Of a stretch of 64,000 nt of DNA, positions 8,486 to 16,142 are shown piece after piece; the stretch's first letter is position 1; every line of letters starts with the position of its first letter. The notes under the pieces are model-generated. The model made no database searches and was not told the DNA's origin. It was given only the letters and a program-made list of their open reading frames with translations. The stretch comes from Bacteroides caecimuris. Lineage in GTDB: Bacteria > Bacteroidota > Bacteroidia > Bacteroidales > Bacteroidaceae. The stretch is from contig NZ_CP015401.2 of NCBI RefSeq assembly GCF_001688725.2, positions 1,736,001 through 1,800,000 of the forward strand. The letters run 5' to 3'. The position numbers were made by a program, and so were the translations under genes.

Positions 8486-8826
8486 TCTTTTCTTTGGAAG
8501 ATTTTATAGAACAGATGGTATTCCATAAATGTCCTCCAATATTCATCTTTCTGGTATTTGACAACCATATTCACATCAGAAAAATCGTTCATGGAAAATA
8601 CTGTACATAAAGTTTTCATGCGTAAGTCCCTGTCATACAAACAGGCAACTATCTCTTTATAGGAACAGTCTCTTAGTAGATACCATAATCTGCGTATCTC
8701 CTTCAGGGCCTGACAGTTTAATTTCGCAGATCCAATAGTCGCACGTATGTCATCCTGTTTACCTACGCCGTTTCTACCAAAAAGGTTTACACAAATACCA
8801 TAGAACGTAGTGTTTATAATGAACAA
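8482..8826 (-). CDS. Doubtful small ORF between tRNA-Lys and the esterase gene
   Basis: An open frame of 114 codons on the minus strand. It can only begin at TTG (8826), inside the hairpin that follows the tRNA; the first ATG with a reasonable context is far inside (about codon 70, MKTLCTVFSM). The translation is basic, with no signal peptide and no motif I recognise. It could be the remnant of a gene once inserted beside the tRNA or a chance ORF. The 8406-8874 stretch otherwise holds only the two terminators. Confidence 0.25.
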   Translation of the reverse strand: MFIINTTFYGICVNLFGRNGVGKQDDIRATIGSAKLNCQALKEIRRLWYLLRDCSYKEIVACLYDRDLRMKTLCTVFSMNDFSDVNMVVKYQKDEYWRTFMEYHLFYKIFQRKD

Positions 8827-8856
8827 AGCAGCTGTCTGATTTAGACAACTGCTTGA
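8826..8856 (-). terminator. Hairpin downstream of tRNA-Lys
   Basis: On the minus strand AAGCAGTTGTCTA pairs with an imperfect complement (two mismatches) around a short loop, followed by a T-rich stretch. It lies about 20 bases beyond the tRNA 3' end and is the likely transcription stop. Its core resembles the dispersed hairpin repeats of this window. Confidence 0.6.
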
Positions 8857-8874
8857 TTCTTAATCTCTTAAGAG

Positions 8875-8947
8875 TGATCCGCCTGGGGCTCGAACCCAGG
8901 ACCCCAACATTAAAAGTGTTGTGCTCTACCTGCTGAGCTAGCGAATC
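8875..8947 (-). tRNA. tRNA-Lys (anticodon TTT)
   Basis: On the minus strand the acceptor arms GATTCGC and GCGGATC pair over 7 bp (one G-T). A D-arm (GCTCAGCAGGTAGAGC), the anticodon loop CTTTTAA with anticodon TTT, and the T-arm with GGTTCGAGCC all fold in order. The discriminator base is A and no CCA is encoded. It would read AAA and AAG lysine codons. Confidence 0.95.
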
Positions 8948-9093
8948 AATCCTTATGTGCTTTCTTTTCGAATGCGGGTGCAAAGGTAGAACAATTTTTT
9001 ATAACTCCAAAACAATTCAGACATTTTTCTCATCTTTCCTTTGAAGAAAAGCATTTTTTATGCTGTCGGTGTAGAAATCTCGCGGTTTATATG

Positions 9094-9101
9094 TAAATTT
9101 G
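9094..9101 (+). promoter_or_regulatory. Bacteroides -7 promoter element of ettA
   Basis: TAAATTTG matches the Bacteroides -7 consensus TAnnTTTG. It ends 31 bases before the ettA start codon. The -33 element is not clear. Confidence 0.5.
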
Positions 9102-9132
9102 TGCCATTATCAACAATATACATTATTAATAT

Positions 9133-10824
9133 ATGGCTGCTGACGATAAAAAAATTATCTTCTCGATGGTGGGAGTGAGCAAAGCATTCACTCCTAATAA
9201 GAATGTGTTGAAAGACATTTACCTCTCTTTCTTCTATGGAGCAAAAATCGGAATTATCGGTTTGAACGGTTCCGGTAAATCAACGTTATTGAAGATCATC
9301 GCCGGTTTGGAGAAATCCTATCAGGGAGAAGTCGTGTTCTCTCCGGGATACTCTGTGGGTTACCTGGCACAGGAACCTTATTTGGACAACACAAAGACAG
9401 TAAAAGAAGTAGTGATGGAAGGTGTGCAACCCATTGTGGACGCACTGGCGGAATACGAAGAAATCAATCAGAAATTCGGCTTGCCGGAGTATTATGAAGA
9501 CCAGGACAAGATGGACGCCCTCTTTGCCCGCCAGGGTGAACTGCAAGACATCATTGATGCAACCGATGCATGGAATCTGGACAGCAAGCTGGAACGTGCG
9601 ATGGATGCCCTCCGTTGCCCGCCCGAAGACCAACCGGTAGAAAACCTCTCCGGAGGCGAACGTCGTCGTGTAGCACTTTGCCGTCTGCTGTTACAAAAAC
9701 CGGATATACTTCTGCTGGACGAACCTACCAACCACCTGGACGCAGAGTCTATCGACTGGCTGGAACAACACCTGCAACAATATGAAGGTACGGTGATTGC
9801 TGTGACGCACGACCGCTACTTCCTCGATCACGTTGCCGGATGGATCCTCGAACTCGACCGTGGCGAAGGCATCCCCTGGAAAGGCAACTACTCTTCCTGG
9901 CTGGAACAAAAGACCAAACGTATGGAAATGGAAGAAAAGACCGCCAGCAAACGCCGTAAGACGCTGGAACGCGAGTTGGAATGGGTACGCATGGCCCCGA
10001 AAGCCCGTCAGGCGAAGGGTAAGGCACGTCTTAACTCGTACGACAAATTGCTGAACGAAGACGTGAAGGAGAAAGAAGAGAAACTCGAAATCTTTATTCC
10101 GAACGGTCCCCGTCTAGGCAATAAGGTCATTGAAGCCAAACATGTGGCTAAGGCATACGGTGACAAACTGCTGTTCGACGATCTGAACTTCATGCTCCCT
10201 CCCAATGGCATTGTCGGTGTGATTGGCCCTAACGGTGCAGGAAAAACAACCCTGTTCCGCCTGATTATGGGATTGGAATCGGTAGATAAAGGCGAATTTG
10301 AAGTAGGAGAGACTGTAAAAGTGGCGTATGTAGACCAGCAACACAGAGATATCGATCCGAATAAGAGTGTCTACCAGGTGATTTCCGGAGGCAATGAGCT
10401 GATCCGCATGGGCGGACGCGACGTGAATGCGCGTGCATACCTTTCCCGTTTCAACTTCTCCGGAGGCGATCAGGAAAAACTCTGCGGCGTATTGTCCGGT
10501 GGTGAAAGAAACCGTCTGCATTTGGCAATGGCTTTGAAAGAAGAAGGCAATGTGCTGCTGCTCGATGAGCCTACCAATGATATCGACGTAAACACACTGC
10601 GTGCTTTGGAAGAAGGTTTGGAAGATTTCGCCGGCTGTGCGGTAGTCATCTCGCACGACCGCTGGTTCCTCGACCGTATCTGTACACACATCCTGGCTTT
10701 TGAAGGAGACTCTAACGTGTTCTACTTCGAAGGTTCTTATTCAGAATACGAAGAAAACAAAATGAAACGTTTGGGAAATGAAGAACCGAAACGTGTCCGT
10801 TACAGAAAGTTGATGACCGACTAG
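9133..10824 (+). CDS. ettA: ABC-F protein, energy-dependent translational throttle EttA
   Basis: A 563-residue protein, close to the usual EttA length, with two ATP-binding cassettes and no membrane segments. Walker A motifs are GLNGSGKST (about 43-51) and GPNGAGKTT (about 368); both signatures read LSGGER, and both Walker B motifs run into LLLDEPTN. The inter-domain linker is a charged helical pair (about 255-315). EttA binds the ribosomal E site and gates entry into elongation according to ATP/ADP level. The start ATG at 9133 directly precedes the first domain (MAADDKKIIFSM). Single gene with its own -7 element and terminator. Confidence 0.93.
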   Translation: MAADDKKIIFSMVGVSKAFTPNKNVLKDIYLSFFYGAKIGIIGLNGSGKSTLLKIIAGLEKSYQGEVVFSPGYSVGYLAQEPYLDNTKTVKEVVMEGVQPIVDALAEYEEINQKFGLPEYYEDQDKMDALFARQGELQDIIDATDAWNLDSKLERAMDALRCPPEDQPVENLSGGERRRVALCRLLLQKPDILLLDEPTNHLDAESIDWLEQHLQQYEGTVIAVTHDRYFLDHVAGWILELDRGEGIPWKGNYSSWLEQKTKRMEMEEKTASKRRKTLERELEWVRMAPKARQAKGKARLNSYDKLLNEDVKEKEEKLEIFIPNGPRLGNKVIEAKHVAKAYGDKLLFDDLNFMLPPNGIVGVIGPNGAGKTTLFRLIMGLESVDKGEFEVGETVKVAYVDQQHRDIDPNKSVYQVISGGNELIRMGGRDVNARAYLSRFNFSGGDQEKLCGVLSGGERNRLHLAMALKEEGNVLLLDEPTNDIDVNTLRALEEGLEDFAGCAVVISHDRWFLDRICTHILAFEGDSNVFYFEGSYSEYEENKMKRLGNEEPKRVRYRKLMTD

Positions 10825-10874
10825 TGTGAAGGAAATGGCTTGAAGCATCTATAATGTTTTCTGTTTCAAGATAA

Positions 10875-10906
10875 AAGGGGCTGTCCAAAAAGTCGGATAG
10901 CCCCTT
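10875..10906 (+). terminator. Terminator hairpin after ettA, short relative of the dispersed repeat
   Basis: AAGGGGCT (10875-10882) pairs with AGCCCCTT (10899-10906) around a loop containing GTCCAAAAAGTCGG. The GGCTGTC-AAAAAGTCG core matches the arm of the hairpin element at 5877-5966. It lies about 50 bases beyond the ettA stop. Confidence 0.65.
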
Positions 10907-10948
10907 GGTATTCTCATGGTCTGAAACCCAAAGAGATGCACATGCCAT

Positions 10949-11542
10949 CTAACTTTTTTGCGTTTTCTTTTGCTTGGTTTGCTTTTGGGGTGATTCTTTC
11001 TTCTGCCGCTTCTCCTCACTTTTCTTCTGTCGCTTTGCTTCGCCTTCCTTCTTCTGCTTTGCCTCGCTTTTTTTCTTCCACCTTGCTTCGCCTCGCTTCC
11101 TGTTTTTCAAGAGAGTTGCCTCTCTATGCTGGCGTCTTCTGTCAAGCTCTTCCACGTCATCCGACTGTTGCCGGAGAAGTATCTGGTTGGAGGCATACTC
11201 GGACAGTTGGTCAGAGTTTACGGCGAACATGACGATGCATTTCCCGTTCAGCAACGCCTTTGCAACTTGGTAGAAAATGTTGTGAATATTGATGATGCAT
11301 TTTACTGACTTCAGATAATAATGGATAGCCTGTGCGTATGAAAGGATGGAATAATTGCGTATTTGCTCCATCCTCCATATCATGCCGGAATTGACGGACG
11401 ATATTTCTTGCAACTTCTCGAGAGTCAAAGGTGAGATCGTGCGTATAAAAATCAACAGGCGTCCGATGCTGATATAAAGACATCTTTTTAATTTTTCCTG
11501 CATAAGTTCGTCTTCGTTGAGACTTTTTTTCGATTTGTTCAT
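10949..11542 (-). CDS. Cro/CI-like HTH protein with long Lys/Glu-rich tail
   Basis: 197 residues with no signal peptide. Residues about 25-75 look like a divergent Cro/CI-type helix-turn-helix (LTLEKLQEISSVNSGMIWRM, then a helix containing AQAIHYYLKSVK). A short hydrophobic region follows (about 78-110), then from about 135 a low-complexity tail of Arg/Lys/Glu/Gln repeats (KKSEAKQKKEGEAKRQKK), likely helical and nucleic-acid binding. The gene is divergent from the DUF4373 gene across a 172-bp region with mirrored sequences, a layout like a phage repressor facing its replication genes. I do not recognise a named family; the regulatory role is inferred from domain and position. Confidence 0.6.
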   Translation of the reverse strand: MNKSKKSLNEDELMQEKLKRCLYISIGRLLIFIRTISPLTLEKLQEISSVNSGMIWRMEQIRNYSILSYAQAIHYYLKSVKCIINIHNIFYQVAKALLNGKCIVMFAVNSDQLSEYASNQILLRQQSDDVEELDRRRQHREATLLKNRKRGEARWKKKSEAKQKKEGEAKRQKKSEEKRQKKESPQKQTKQKKTQKS

Positions 11543-11570
11543 TCTTTTTTTATTAGTTATGTTACTGAGC

Positions 11571-11648
11571 GCAAAGGTCTTCTAAAAATTTCATATTTAG
11601 CTATTCATATAAAGATAAGTATATGTCGAATATTTAAAAGACCTTTGC
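11571..11648. promoter_or_regulatory. Mirrored 16-bp sites in the divergent control region of the accessory island
   Basis: GCAAAGGTCTTCTAAA (11571-11586) is the reverse complement, with one mismatch, of TTTAAAAGACCTTTGC (11633-11648). Each arm points toward one of the two divergent genes and contains an ACCTTTG sequence resembling a -7 element. The arms lie 28 bp before the HTH gene start and 66 bp before the DUF4373 gene start. They could be paired promoters, operators for the HTH protein, or both. Confidence 0.55.
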
Positions 11649-11714
11649 ACTCACCAAGTTAACTCGCCAAAAAAGCATGAAATTTTGTTGAAATATTAAT
11701 TTAATTATATAAAA

Positions 11715-12599
11715 ATGAAGAATGATAATTTTTTTAAGCACGATGCTACAGCCGCAGATGATGAAAAAATATTGCTGCTCATCGAACGGGAAGGATTGAA
11801 AGGATATGGTGCCTATTGGATACTGATCGAGGCATTGCGAAAGCAAGACGATCTTTGTTCCTCTTTCAGCGTGCTCCGTTCGTTGGCTATCCGGTCCAGG
11901 GTCCGCCAGGCATATTTGGTGCATATCGTAAAAGATTTCGGGCTTTTTGTGATTGAAGGAGACCGTTTTTATTCGCCGGGGATGAAGCGGAGAATGGCTA
12001 AGTATTTGCTGGGCGCGGCTTACCAAAGTGTTAAACAAAGTGTTAAAGAGGAAGATAACACGCTGATTGACAATGTAAATGTGGCTATACACGCGCGTGA
12101 AACAGAACAGAATAGAAAAGAAAAGATATTATCCGTCGTCGATATGGGTGCGATAGAGGGGCAACAGCCGGTCTGCCCTTATCAGAAGTGGGAATCGCTG
12201 GTGGACGAGATGGCGGCGAGCGAGGATTACATGAATCAGGCAGGAATGCACTCGGGGCTGGGGAAGCTGTTCATCAGCAATGAAAAGTACATTGTCCAGC
12301 TTTTCAAAAATCAGATTTGCCTGCAAGGAAAGCAGGACAGGATGATGAACTTGGGCGAGGTGAAATCGTATTTCTCGAATTTTGTAGCCAATGGCTCGGT
12401 GACGAACAAGAAGATCCGTGTGGCATTGGAATACGAAATGTCACAGCAGAATAAACGAAACGGGCGGTATGCTTATCGCTATGAGCAGCTTGTCGACGGT
12501 AAACGGATGTATCTGGGACATGAAATCCCGGATGATGCACCGCCACGGCCGAACTCATCTGCTGTGTGGGACGAGGTGAAAAAGAAGTGGGGGAGTTGA
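11715..12599 (+). CDS. DUF4373 (Lin1244/Lin1753-like) domain protein, putative replication initiator
   Basis: 294 residues. The N-terminal 95 residues carry the DUF4373/Lin1244-Lin1753 domain (FFKHDATAADDEKILLLIER, then GYGAYWILIEALRKQ). Phage and plasmid DnaD-like initiators often begin with this domain. The middle is a variable linker with INDNV-type sequence, and the C-terminal part (about 150-290) has a helical segment and a basic stretch (NKKIRVALEYEMSQQNKRNG). It probably binds origin DNA or loads the helicase: the next gene encodes a primase-helicase, and a 22-bp repeat array follows its stop codon. It is the first gene of the + strand island module. Confidence 0.8.
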   Translation: MKNDNFFKHDATAADDEKILLLIEREGLKGYGAYWILIEALRKQDDLCSSFSVLRSLAIRSRVRQAYLVHIVKDFGLFVIEGDRFYSPGMKRRMAKYLLGAAYQSVKQSVKEEDNTLIDNVNVAIHARETEQNRKEKILSVVDMGAIEGQQPVCPYQKWESLVDEMAASEDYMNQAGMHSGLGKLFISNEKYIVQLFKNQICLQGKQDRMMNLGEVKSYFSNFVANGSVTNKKIRVALEYEMSQQNKRNGRYAYRYEQLVDGKRMYLGHEIPDDAPPRPNSSAVWDEVKKKWGS

Positions 12600-12623
12600 G
12601 AGACGGTTCGTTGCTTCGGACGC

Positions 12624-12755
12624 GCCCACGCCTTGCCTGTGCTGTGCCGATGCCTTGCTCGCATTGTGCCCACGCCTTGCCTGTGCTGTGCCGATGTCTC
12701 GCTCGCATTGTGCCCACGCCTTGCCTGCACCGTGCCGCTGTCTTGCCTGCGCTCC
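12624..12755. repeat. 22-bp x 6 GC-rich tandem array (iteron-like) between initiator-like and helicase genes
   Basis: Units start at 12624, 12646, 12668, 12690, 12712 and 12734. Odd and even units alternate: GCCCACGCCTTGCCTGTGCT and GCCGATGCCTTGCTCGCATT, each followed by GT, so there is a 44-bp higher-order period. The array is much richer in G+C than its surroundings. Iterons of about 20-22 bp beside an initiator gene are typical of theta-type plasmid and phage origins. Origin function is inferred; a neutral minisatellite is the alternative. Confidence 0.75.
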
Positions 12756-12828
12756 CCATCAGTTACGAGTTTTTAAACAGCCTCTTTTCGGCCGAACATT
12801 TCAACCAAACTAAAAAAGAAAATAAATT

Positions 12829-14622
12829 ATGAGGAATTTTTCTAATTACGATGTCGATATTCGTGGAAAATCGAGTGGTGTTCTCAAAACCATTTGTAAA
12901 AAATGTCTTCCCACCCGGCGTAACAAGCGTGATCGTTCGTTGCGTGTCAACATCGACACCGGACATTGCCACTGTTACCACTGTGGAGCCGATTTCTATG
13001 TCCCCGACGACAACGAAGAGCGTGAAAAAGCCGAACGCCAGGCTGCCCGTCAACGCCGTGCGGCAGTCGCTCCGCAGCACTTTCAACGCCCCGTATTTGA
13101 TGCTGCAAAGACCACGCTTTCCGAAGCTGCGGAGCGTTGGCTGGTAGAGACACGTTGTATTCCGCAATCCGTCATAGCCGGATTGCGCATCACCGAACAG
13201 GAGGAGTTCATGCCCCAATCCGCTAAAAAAGAACGTTGCGTCTGCTTCAACTATTTTGAGGGGGATCAGCTGATAAACACCAAATTCCGCAGTGGCGCAA
13301 AGCATTTCAAAATGGTGCAGGGAGCCGAACTAATCCCTTACAACATCGACTCCGTGCTCGGTCAGACCTCCTGCATCATCCACGAAGGCGAGCTGGATGC
13401 CGCATCTTCCATCGCTGCCGGATTCAAAAGCGTCATTTCCGTTCCTGCCGGAGCCAATTCGAACCTTTCCTGGCTCGACCGTTTCATGGAAACCCATTTC
13501 GAGGACTTGAAGGAGATTATCATCGCTGTAGATACCGATTCGGCAGGGCTCCGACTGCGTGACGAACTCATCAACCGCCTGGGAGCCGAACGCTGCAAAG
13601 TGGTGACTTACGGACCGGAGTGTAAAGACGCCAACGAGCATCTCGTCAAATACGGGATTCAAAGTCTCCGTATCGCCATCGAACAGGCAGCGGAAGTCCC
13701 TCTTGAAGGTATTTTCACCGCAACCGACCTGCATGGCGAATTGCGTGCTCTTTTCGACAACGGCTTCGGTTCCGGTGCCGAAACGGGCTGGGAGGCGATG
13801 GATAAAATCTGCACTTACGAACGGGGGCGTAATGTCTACGTCACCGGAATCCCCGGTTCCGGGAAATCTGAGTGGGTAGACGAACTGGTGTTGCGCCTCT
13901 GCCTGCGCCACCAATGGAAGATAGGGTTCTTCAGTCCGGAGAATCATCCTATTGTCTATCATTACCGGAAGCTGGTTGAGAAACTGACCGGTCGCCGTTT
14001 CCAAAATGCTTGCGGCATGACGGAGGGACTTCTCGCACGTTCGGAGGAGTTTTTGGCTGAAAACATCTCTCATATTTCTCTCAAAGGCAATGTGGCTCCC
14101 GACCGTGTGCTTGCCAAGGCTCGCGAACTGGTGGTCCGTCGAGGGTGCCGCATTCTTGTGTTCGACCCTCTCAACCGCTTCGACCATAACCCGTTGCCGG
14201 GACAGACGGAAACGCAATATATATCTAATTTGTTGAATAAGTTTACGGAGTTTGCCATGCAGTATAATTGCCTGCTGATAGTCGTGGCACACCCGCGCAA
14301 AATGAACCGTAACCCAGTGACGGGTGCCACGCCGCGTGTGGGGATGTATGACATCAACGGCTCTGCCGACTTTTACAACAAAGCTGATTATGGAATCGTT
14401 GTGGAACGCGATAAGGAGGTCGGCGTCACCCGCGTATATGTCGATAAAGTGAAGTTTAAACATCTCGGAGCGGGGGGAGTGGCGGCCTTTGTCTATGATC
14501 CCGTAAACGGACGCTACCTGCCTTGCGAGGAATCGCACGACCCGTCCGTCCCCATAGACAAACGGGTGAGCGGCACTGTTTATGATGGCACTTGCTGGCT
14601 GCCTGAAAAGGAGGTTTTTTAA
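12829..14622 (+). CDS. Twinkle/T7-gp4-like bifunctional primase-helicase
   Basis: A 597-residue protein. The N-terminal zinc-finger region is CKKCLP (about 24) with CHCYHCG (about 45-51). The TOPRIM domain (about 185-260) has IHEGELDA and AVDTDSAGLR, the metal-binding Glu and Asp residues. The RecA-like hexameric helicase domain (about 315-570) has Walker A TGIPGSGKSEW and Walker B ILVFDPLNR. This order is that of phage T7 gp4 and Twinkle: it primes and unwinds DNA at a replication fork. No DNA polymerase or single-strand-binding protein is nearby, so the element would borrow host enzymes. It lies downstream of the iteron array with an A-rich leader. Confidence 0.9.
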   Translation: MRNFSNYDVDIRGKSSGVLKTICKKCLPTRRNKRDRSLRVNIDTGHCHCYHCGADFYVPDDNEEREKAERQAARQRRAAVAPQHFQRPVFDAAKTTLSEAAERWLVETRCIPQSVIAGLRITEQEEFMPQSAKKERCVCFNYFEGDQLINTKFRSGAKHFKMVQGAELIPYNIDSVLGQTSCIIHEGELDAASSIAAGFKSVISVPAGANSNLSWLDRFMETHFEDLKEIIIAVDTDSAGLRLRDELINRLGAERCKVVTYGPECKDANEHLVKYGIQSLRIAIEQAAEVPLEGIFTATDLHGELRALFDNGFGSGAETGWEAMDKICTYERGRNVYVTGIPGSGKSEWVDELVLRLCLRHQWKIGFFSPENHPIVYHYRKLVEKLTGRRFQNACGMTEGLLARSEEFLAENISHISLKGNVAPDRVLAKARELVVRRGCRILVFDPLNRFDHNPLPGQTETQYISNLLNKFTEFAMQYNCLLIVVAHPRKMNRNPVTGATPRVGMYDINGSADFYNKADYGIVVERDKEVGVTRVYVDKVKFKHLGAGGVAAFVYDPVNGRYLPCEESHDPSVPIDKRVSGTVYDGTCWLPEKEVF

Positions 14623-14655
14623 GTATTAAGTGTCAGGTATTAGGTATTCAAATTT
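14617..14655. repeat. AAGTATTAAGTGTCAGGTAT-type short repeat after the helicase gene
   Basis: AAGTATTAAGTGTCAGGTAT followed by TAGGTATTC directly follows the helicase stop. The same word family recurs as an 18-bp tandem array and inverted copy at 43844-43967. Confidence 0.5.
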
Positions 14656-14700
14656 CGCAAGTGTTCTGCATAGCTTCAGTTAAACATACTTATTATTTGA

Positions 14701-14958
14701 TTAAGGCTCTTGGAGAACTTCAATGATTAGTCTCACTTGTGCAGGTGTGTAGCGTCTGCTTCGGGGATTCATGCCCGTGGCAATGAGTCGTTCTTTCAAT
14801 CCGGGGGCAGCCTCTATCCATTTATTGAATTGGTCCACTGCGCTTTGCTGCTGTATGTCGGGGAGGTATAGCATGGCAAGTTCGCCTTTCCCGTAACTGC
14901 GGTATTGGAATGTTTTTTCTTCTTTCTGTTCGGAGGTAATCTTGTTGTTAGTTTCCAT
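14701..14958 (-). CDS. DUF4248 domain-containing protein
   Basis: 85 residues, mostly one domain: FQYRSYGKGELAMLYLPDI (about 16-34), FNKWIEAAPGL, then RYTPAQVRLIIEVLQEP at the end. This matches DUF4248, a small Bacteroides family of unknown function regularly found between primase/helicase or VapE-type genes and HU genes. The C-terminal part looks like a helix-turn-helix-style bundle, so DNA binding is plausible but not shown. It is the only gene of the island's core on the minus strand, converging with the helicase gene. Confidence 0.88.
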   Translation of the reverse strand: METNNKITSEQKEEKTFQYRSYGKGELAMLYLPDIQQQSAVDQFNKWIEAAPGLKERLIATGMNPRSRRYTPAQVRLIIEVLQEP

Positions 14959-15170
14959 TTATGAGAGTATTTATGAGTTGATGTAATAGACGTAAAGTTA
15001 CACATTTTTACTGGAATAAGCAAGGGTTGAAGAGTTGTATTTATGCGTATTAACATAGAATAATAGGGTAATAGGCTACTTATCTTATTCTAATCCGTTT
15101 TATCACGGCATAACCCGACATAATCCGGCGTAATCCGGTGTAATCCGGCAACTCACTAACGTGCTGCCGT

Positions 15171-15178
15171 ATCTTTGT
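15171..15178 (+). promoter_or_regulatory. -7 promoter element of the HU-like gene
   Basis: TATCTTTG matches TAnnTTTG and lies 54 bases before the HU start codon. Upstream is a stretch of short imperfect repeats of TAATCCGGCG type (15108-15150). Confidence 0.55.
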
Positions 15179-15232
15179 TTCACCAACAGAAAGGGAGAAC
15201 GTCCTCCTTTTCGTAGAAACAAATTTAAGTAT

Positions 15233-15760
15233 ATGACAACAGTTACAGTAGTGCGCTATAAGCGCAGAAAACGAATCGGTGATGAAAACTCGCCGATGGT
15301 ATTTGCTCTCAAACTCAAGTCCGGAGAGGCGAAAATCTATTCCATTGAGTCGTTGGCACGTGAAATAGAGACGATCGGATCGCTCTCGGTGGAAGACGTG
15401 ACGCACGTTATGAAGTCTTTTGTCCGTGCGATGAAAAAAGTGCTGGTGGCGGGGAATAAGGTGAAAGTGGATGGGCTGGGTATCTTTTATACTACGCTGA
15501 CCTGTCCCGGTGTGGAAATGGAAAAAGATTGCACTGTGAAGAATATCACTCGTGTCAACCTCCGTTTCAAAGTGGACAATTCCTTGCGCCTGGCTAACGA
15601 TAGCACGGCAACCACTCGTGGAGGTGAGAATAATATGATGTTCGAATTGCTTTCCGAAAAGAAGGCTGCTTCTGGTGAAGACAGTGGCGAAGATTCGGGT
15701 GATGATAACAAGGGAGAGGGCAACTCCAGCGGTGGAGAGGCACCTGACCCGGCGGCTTAA
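15233..15760 (+). CDS. HU family DNA-binding protein, long form with acidic Ser/Gly tail
   Basis: The start at 15233 (MTTVTVVRYKRRKR) gives 175 residues. The upstream frame extension overlaps the promoter element, so it is excluded. An HU-like fold covers about residues 1-120: IYSIESLAREIETIGSLS, then VKVDGLGIFYTTL where HU has its beta arm, then VNLRFKVDNSLR. The tail (about 135-175) is low-complexity acidic Ser/Gly (SGEDSGEDSGDDNKGEG). This long HU class is typical of the Bacteroides island gene set and probably compacts or bends the element's DNA. It heads the small-peptide/amidase cluster. Confidence 0.85.
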   Translation: MTTVTVVRYKRRKRIGDENSPMVFALKLKSGEAKIYSIESLAREIETIGSLSVEDVTHVMKSFVRAMKKVLVAGNKVKVDGLGIFYTTLTCPGVEMEKDCTVKNITRVNLRFKVDNSLRLANDSTATTRGGENNMMFELLSEKKAASGEDSGEDSGDDNKGEGNSSGGEAPDPAA

Positions 15761-15889
15761 TCGTTCGCCGTTCCGGTGAAGCTATTACCGATGATGAAAT
15801 GTACTTTTGCAGTGATACTCTTGCAATAATGCTTTTGCAGTGAATGTCTTTTCGCAGTGAACACATCTTTGCGGTAGCTGGGTTGCTCT

Positions 15890-15909
15890 CCCCCGATAAC
15901 GGGGGAGTC
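15890..15909 (+). terminator. G/C-rich hairpin between HU and the small-peptide gene
   Basis: CTCCCCCGATAACGGGGGAG folds into an 8-bp GC-rich stem with a 4-base loop. There is no good U-run, so it may be an attenuator or processing hairpin rather than a full terminator. The 15761-16040 gap also holds short direct repeats of CTTTTGCAGTGA type and a G-rich stretch, and no gene. Confidence 0.45.
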
Positions 15910-16040
15910 GGAGGGGGTGAGTCCCCGTAGGGGGAGGTGGTAGGTAAAAGTGTAAACTTAATATATTACAGAATAATATGTATTCCTACCACGCCGTCCT
16001 TCGAACTTACATTAAATAATAATCAATAAACTGTAAAACA

Positions 16041-16142
16041 ATGATTGACAAAATCTTAGAAGTCGTATTGGAACTGCTGTTTTTCTTTCGCAGAAAGAGA
16101 AAAGCCAAAAGAATGAAAGGAAAGGTTGATGAGGAAGATTAA
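16041..16142 (+). CDS. 33-residue membrane-type peptide upstream of amidase (smalltalk-family-like)
   Basis: A 34-codon ORF: MIDKILEVVLELLFFFRRKR followed by KAKRMKGKVDEED. It has a short hydrophobic helix (about residues 4-16) then a strongly basic stretch and an acidic end, as in small membrane-anchored peptides. It overlaps the amidase gene by 14 bases, so translation is probably coupled. Its size, composition and position between HU and the amidase match what I recall of the smalltalk small-protein family of Bacteroides. In position it parallels a holin or pinholin beside an endolysin; that role is inference. Confidence 0.7.
   Translation: MIDKILEVVLELLFFFRRKRKAKRMKGKVDEED

Noticed and set aside
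8826..8947. tRNA-Lys as attachment site of an integrated element
   Set aside because: No integrase and no second copy of the tRNA 3' end was found nearby; the accessory island starts about 2 kb away beyond ettA.
10936..11308. Overlapping + strand ORFs rich in Phe, Ser and Cys
   Set aside because: They are the complement of the Lys/Glu-rich tail of the HTH gene.
12624..12755. Possible CRISPR array
   Set aside because: Units are contiguous with no spacers, alternate in two types, and no cas gene is near.
12304..12759. 151-codon minus-strand ORF with repetitive HRHSTGKAWAQCEQG units
   Set aside because: It is the reverse reading of the 22-bp array plus the end of the DUF4373 gene; the repetition is from DNA periodicity, not a protein family.
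13330..14538. 402-codon minus-strand ORF
   Set aside because: It lies wholly inside the primase-helicase gene, whose zinc finger, TOPRIM and Walker motifs are intact.
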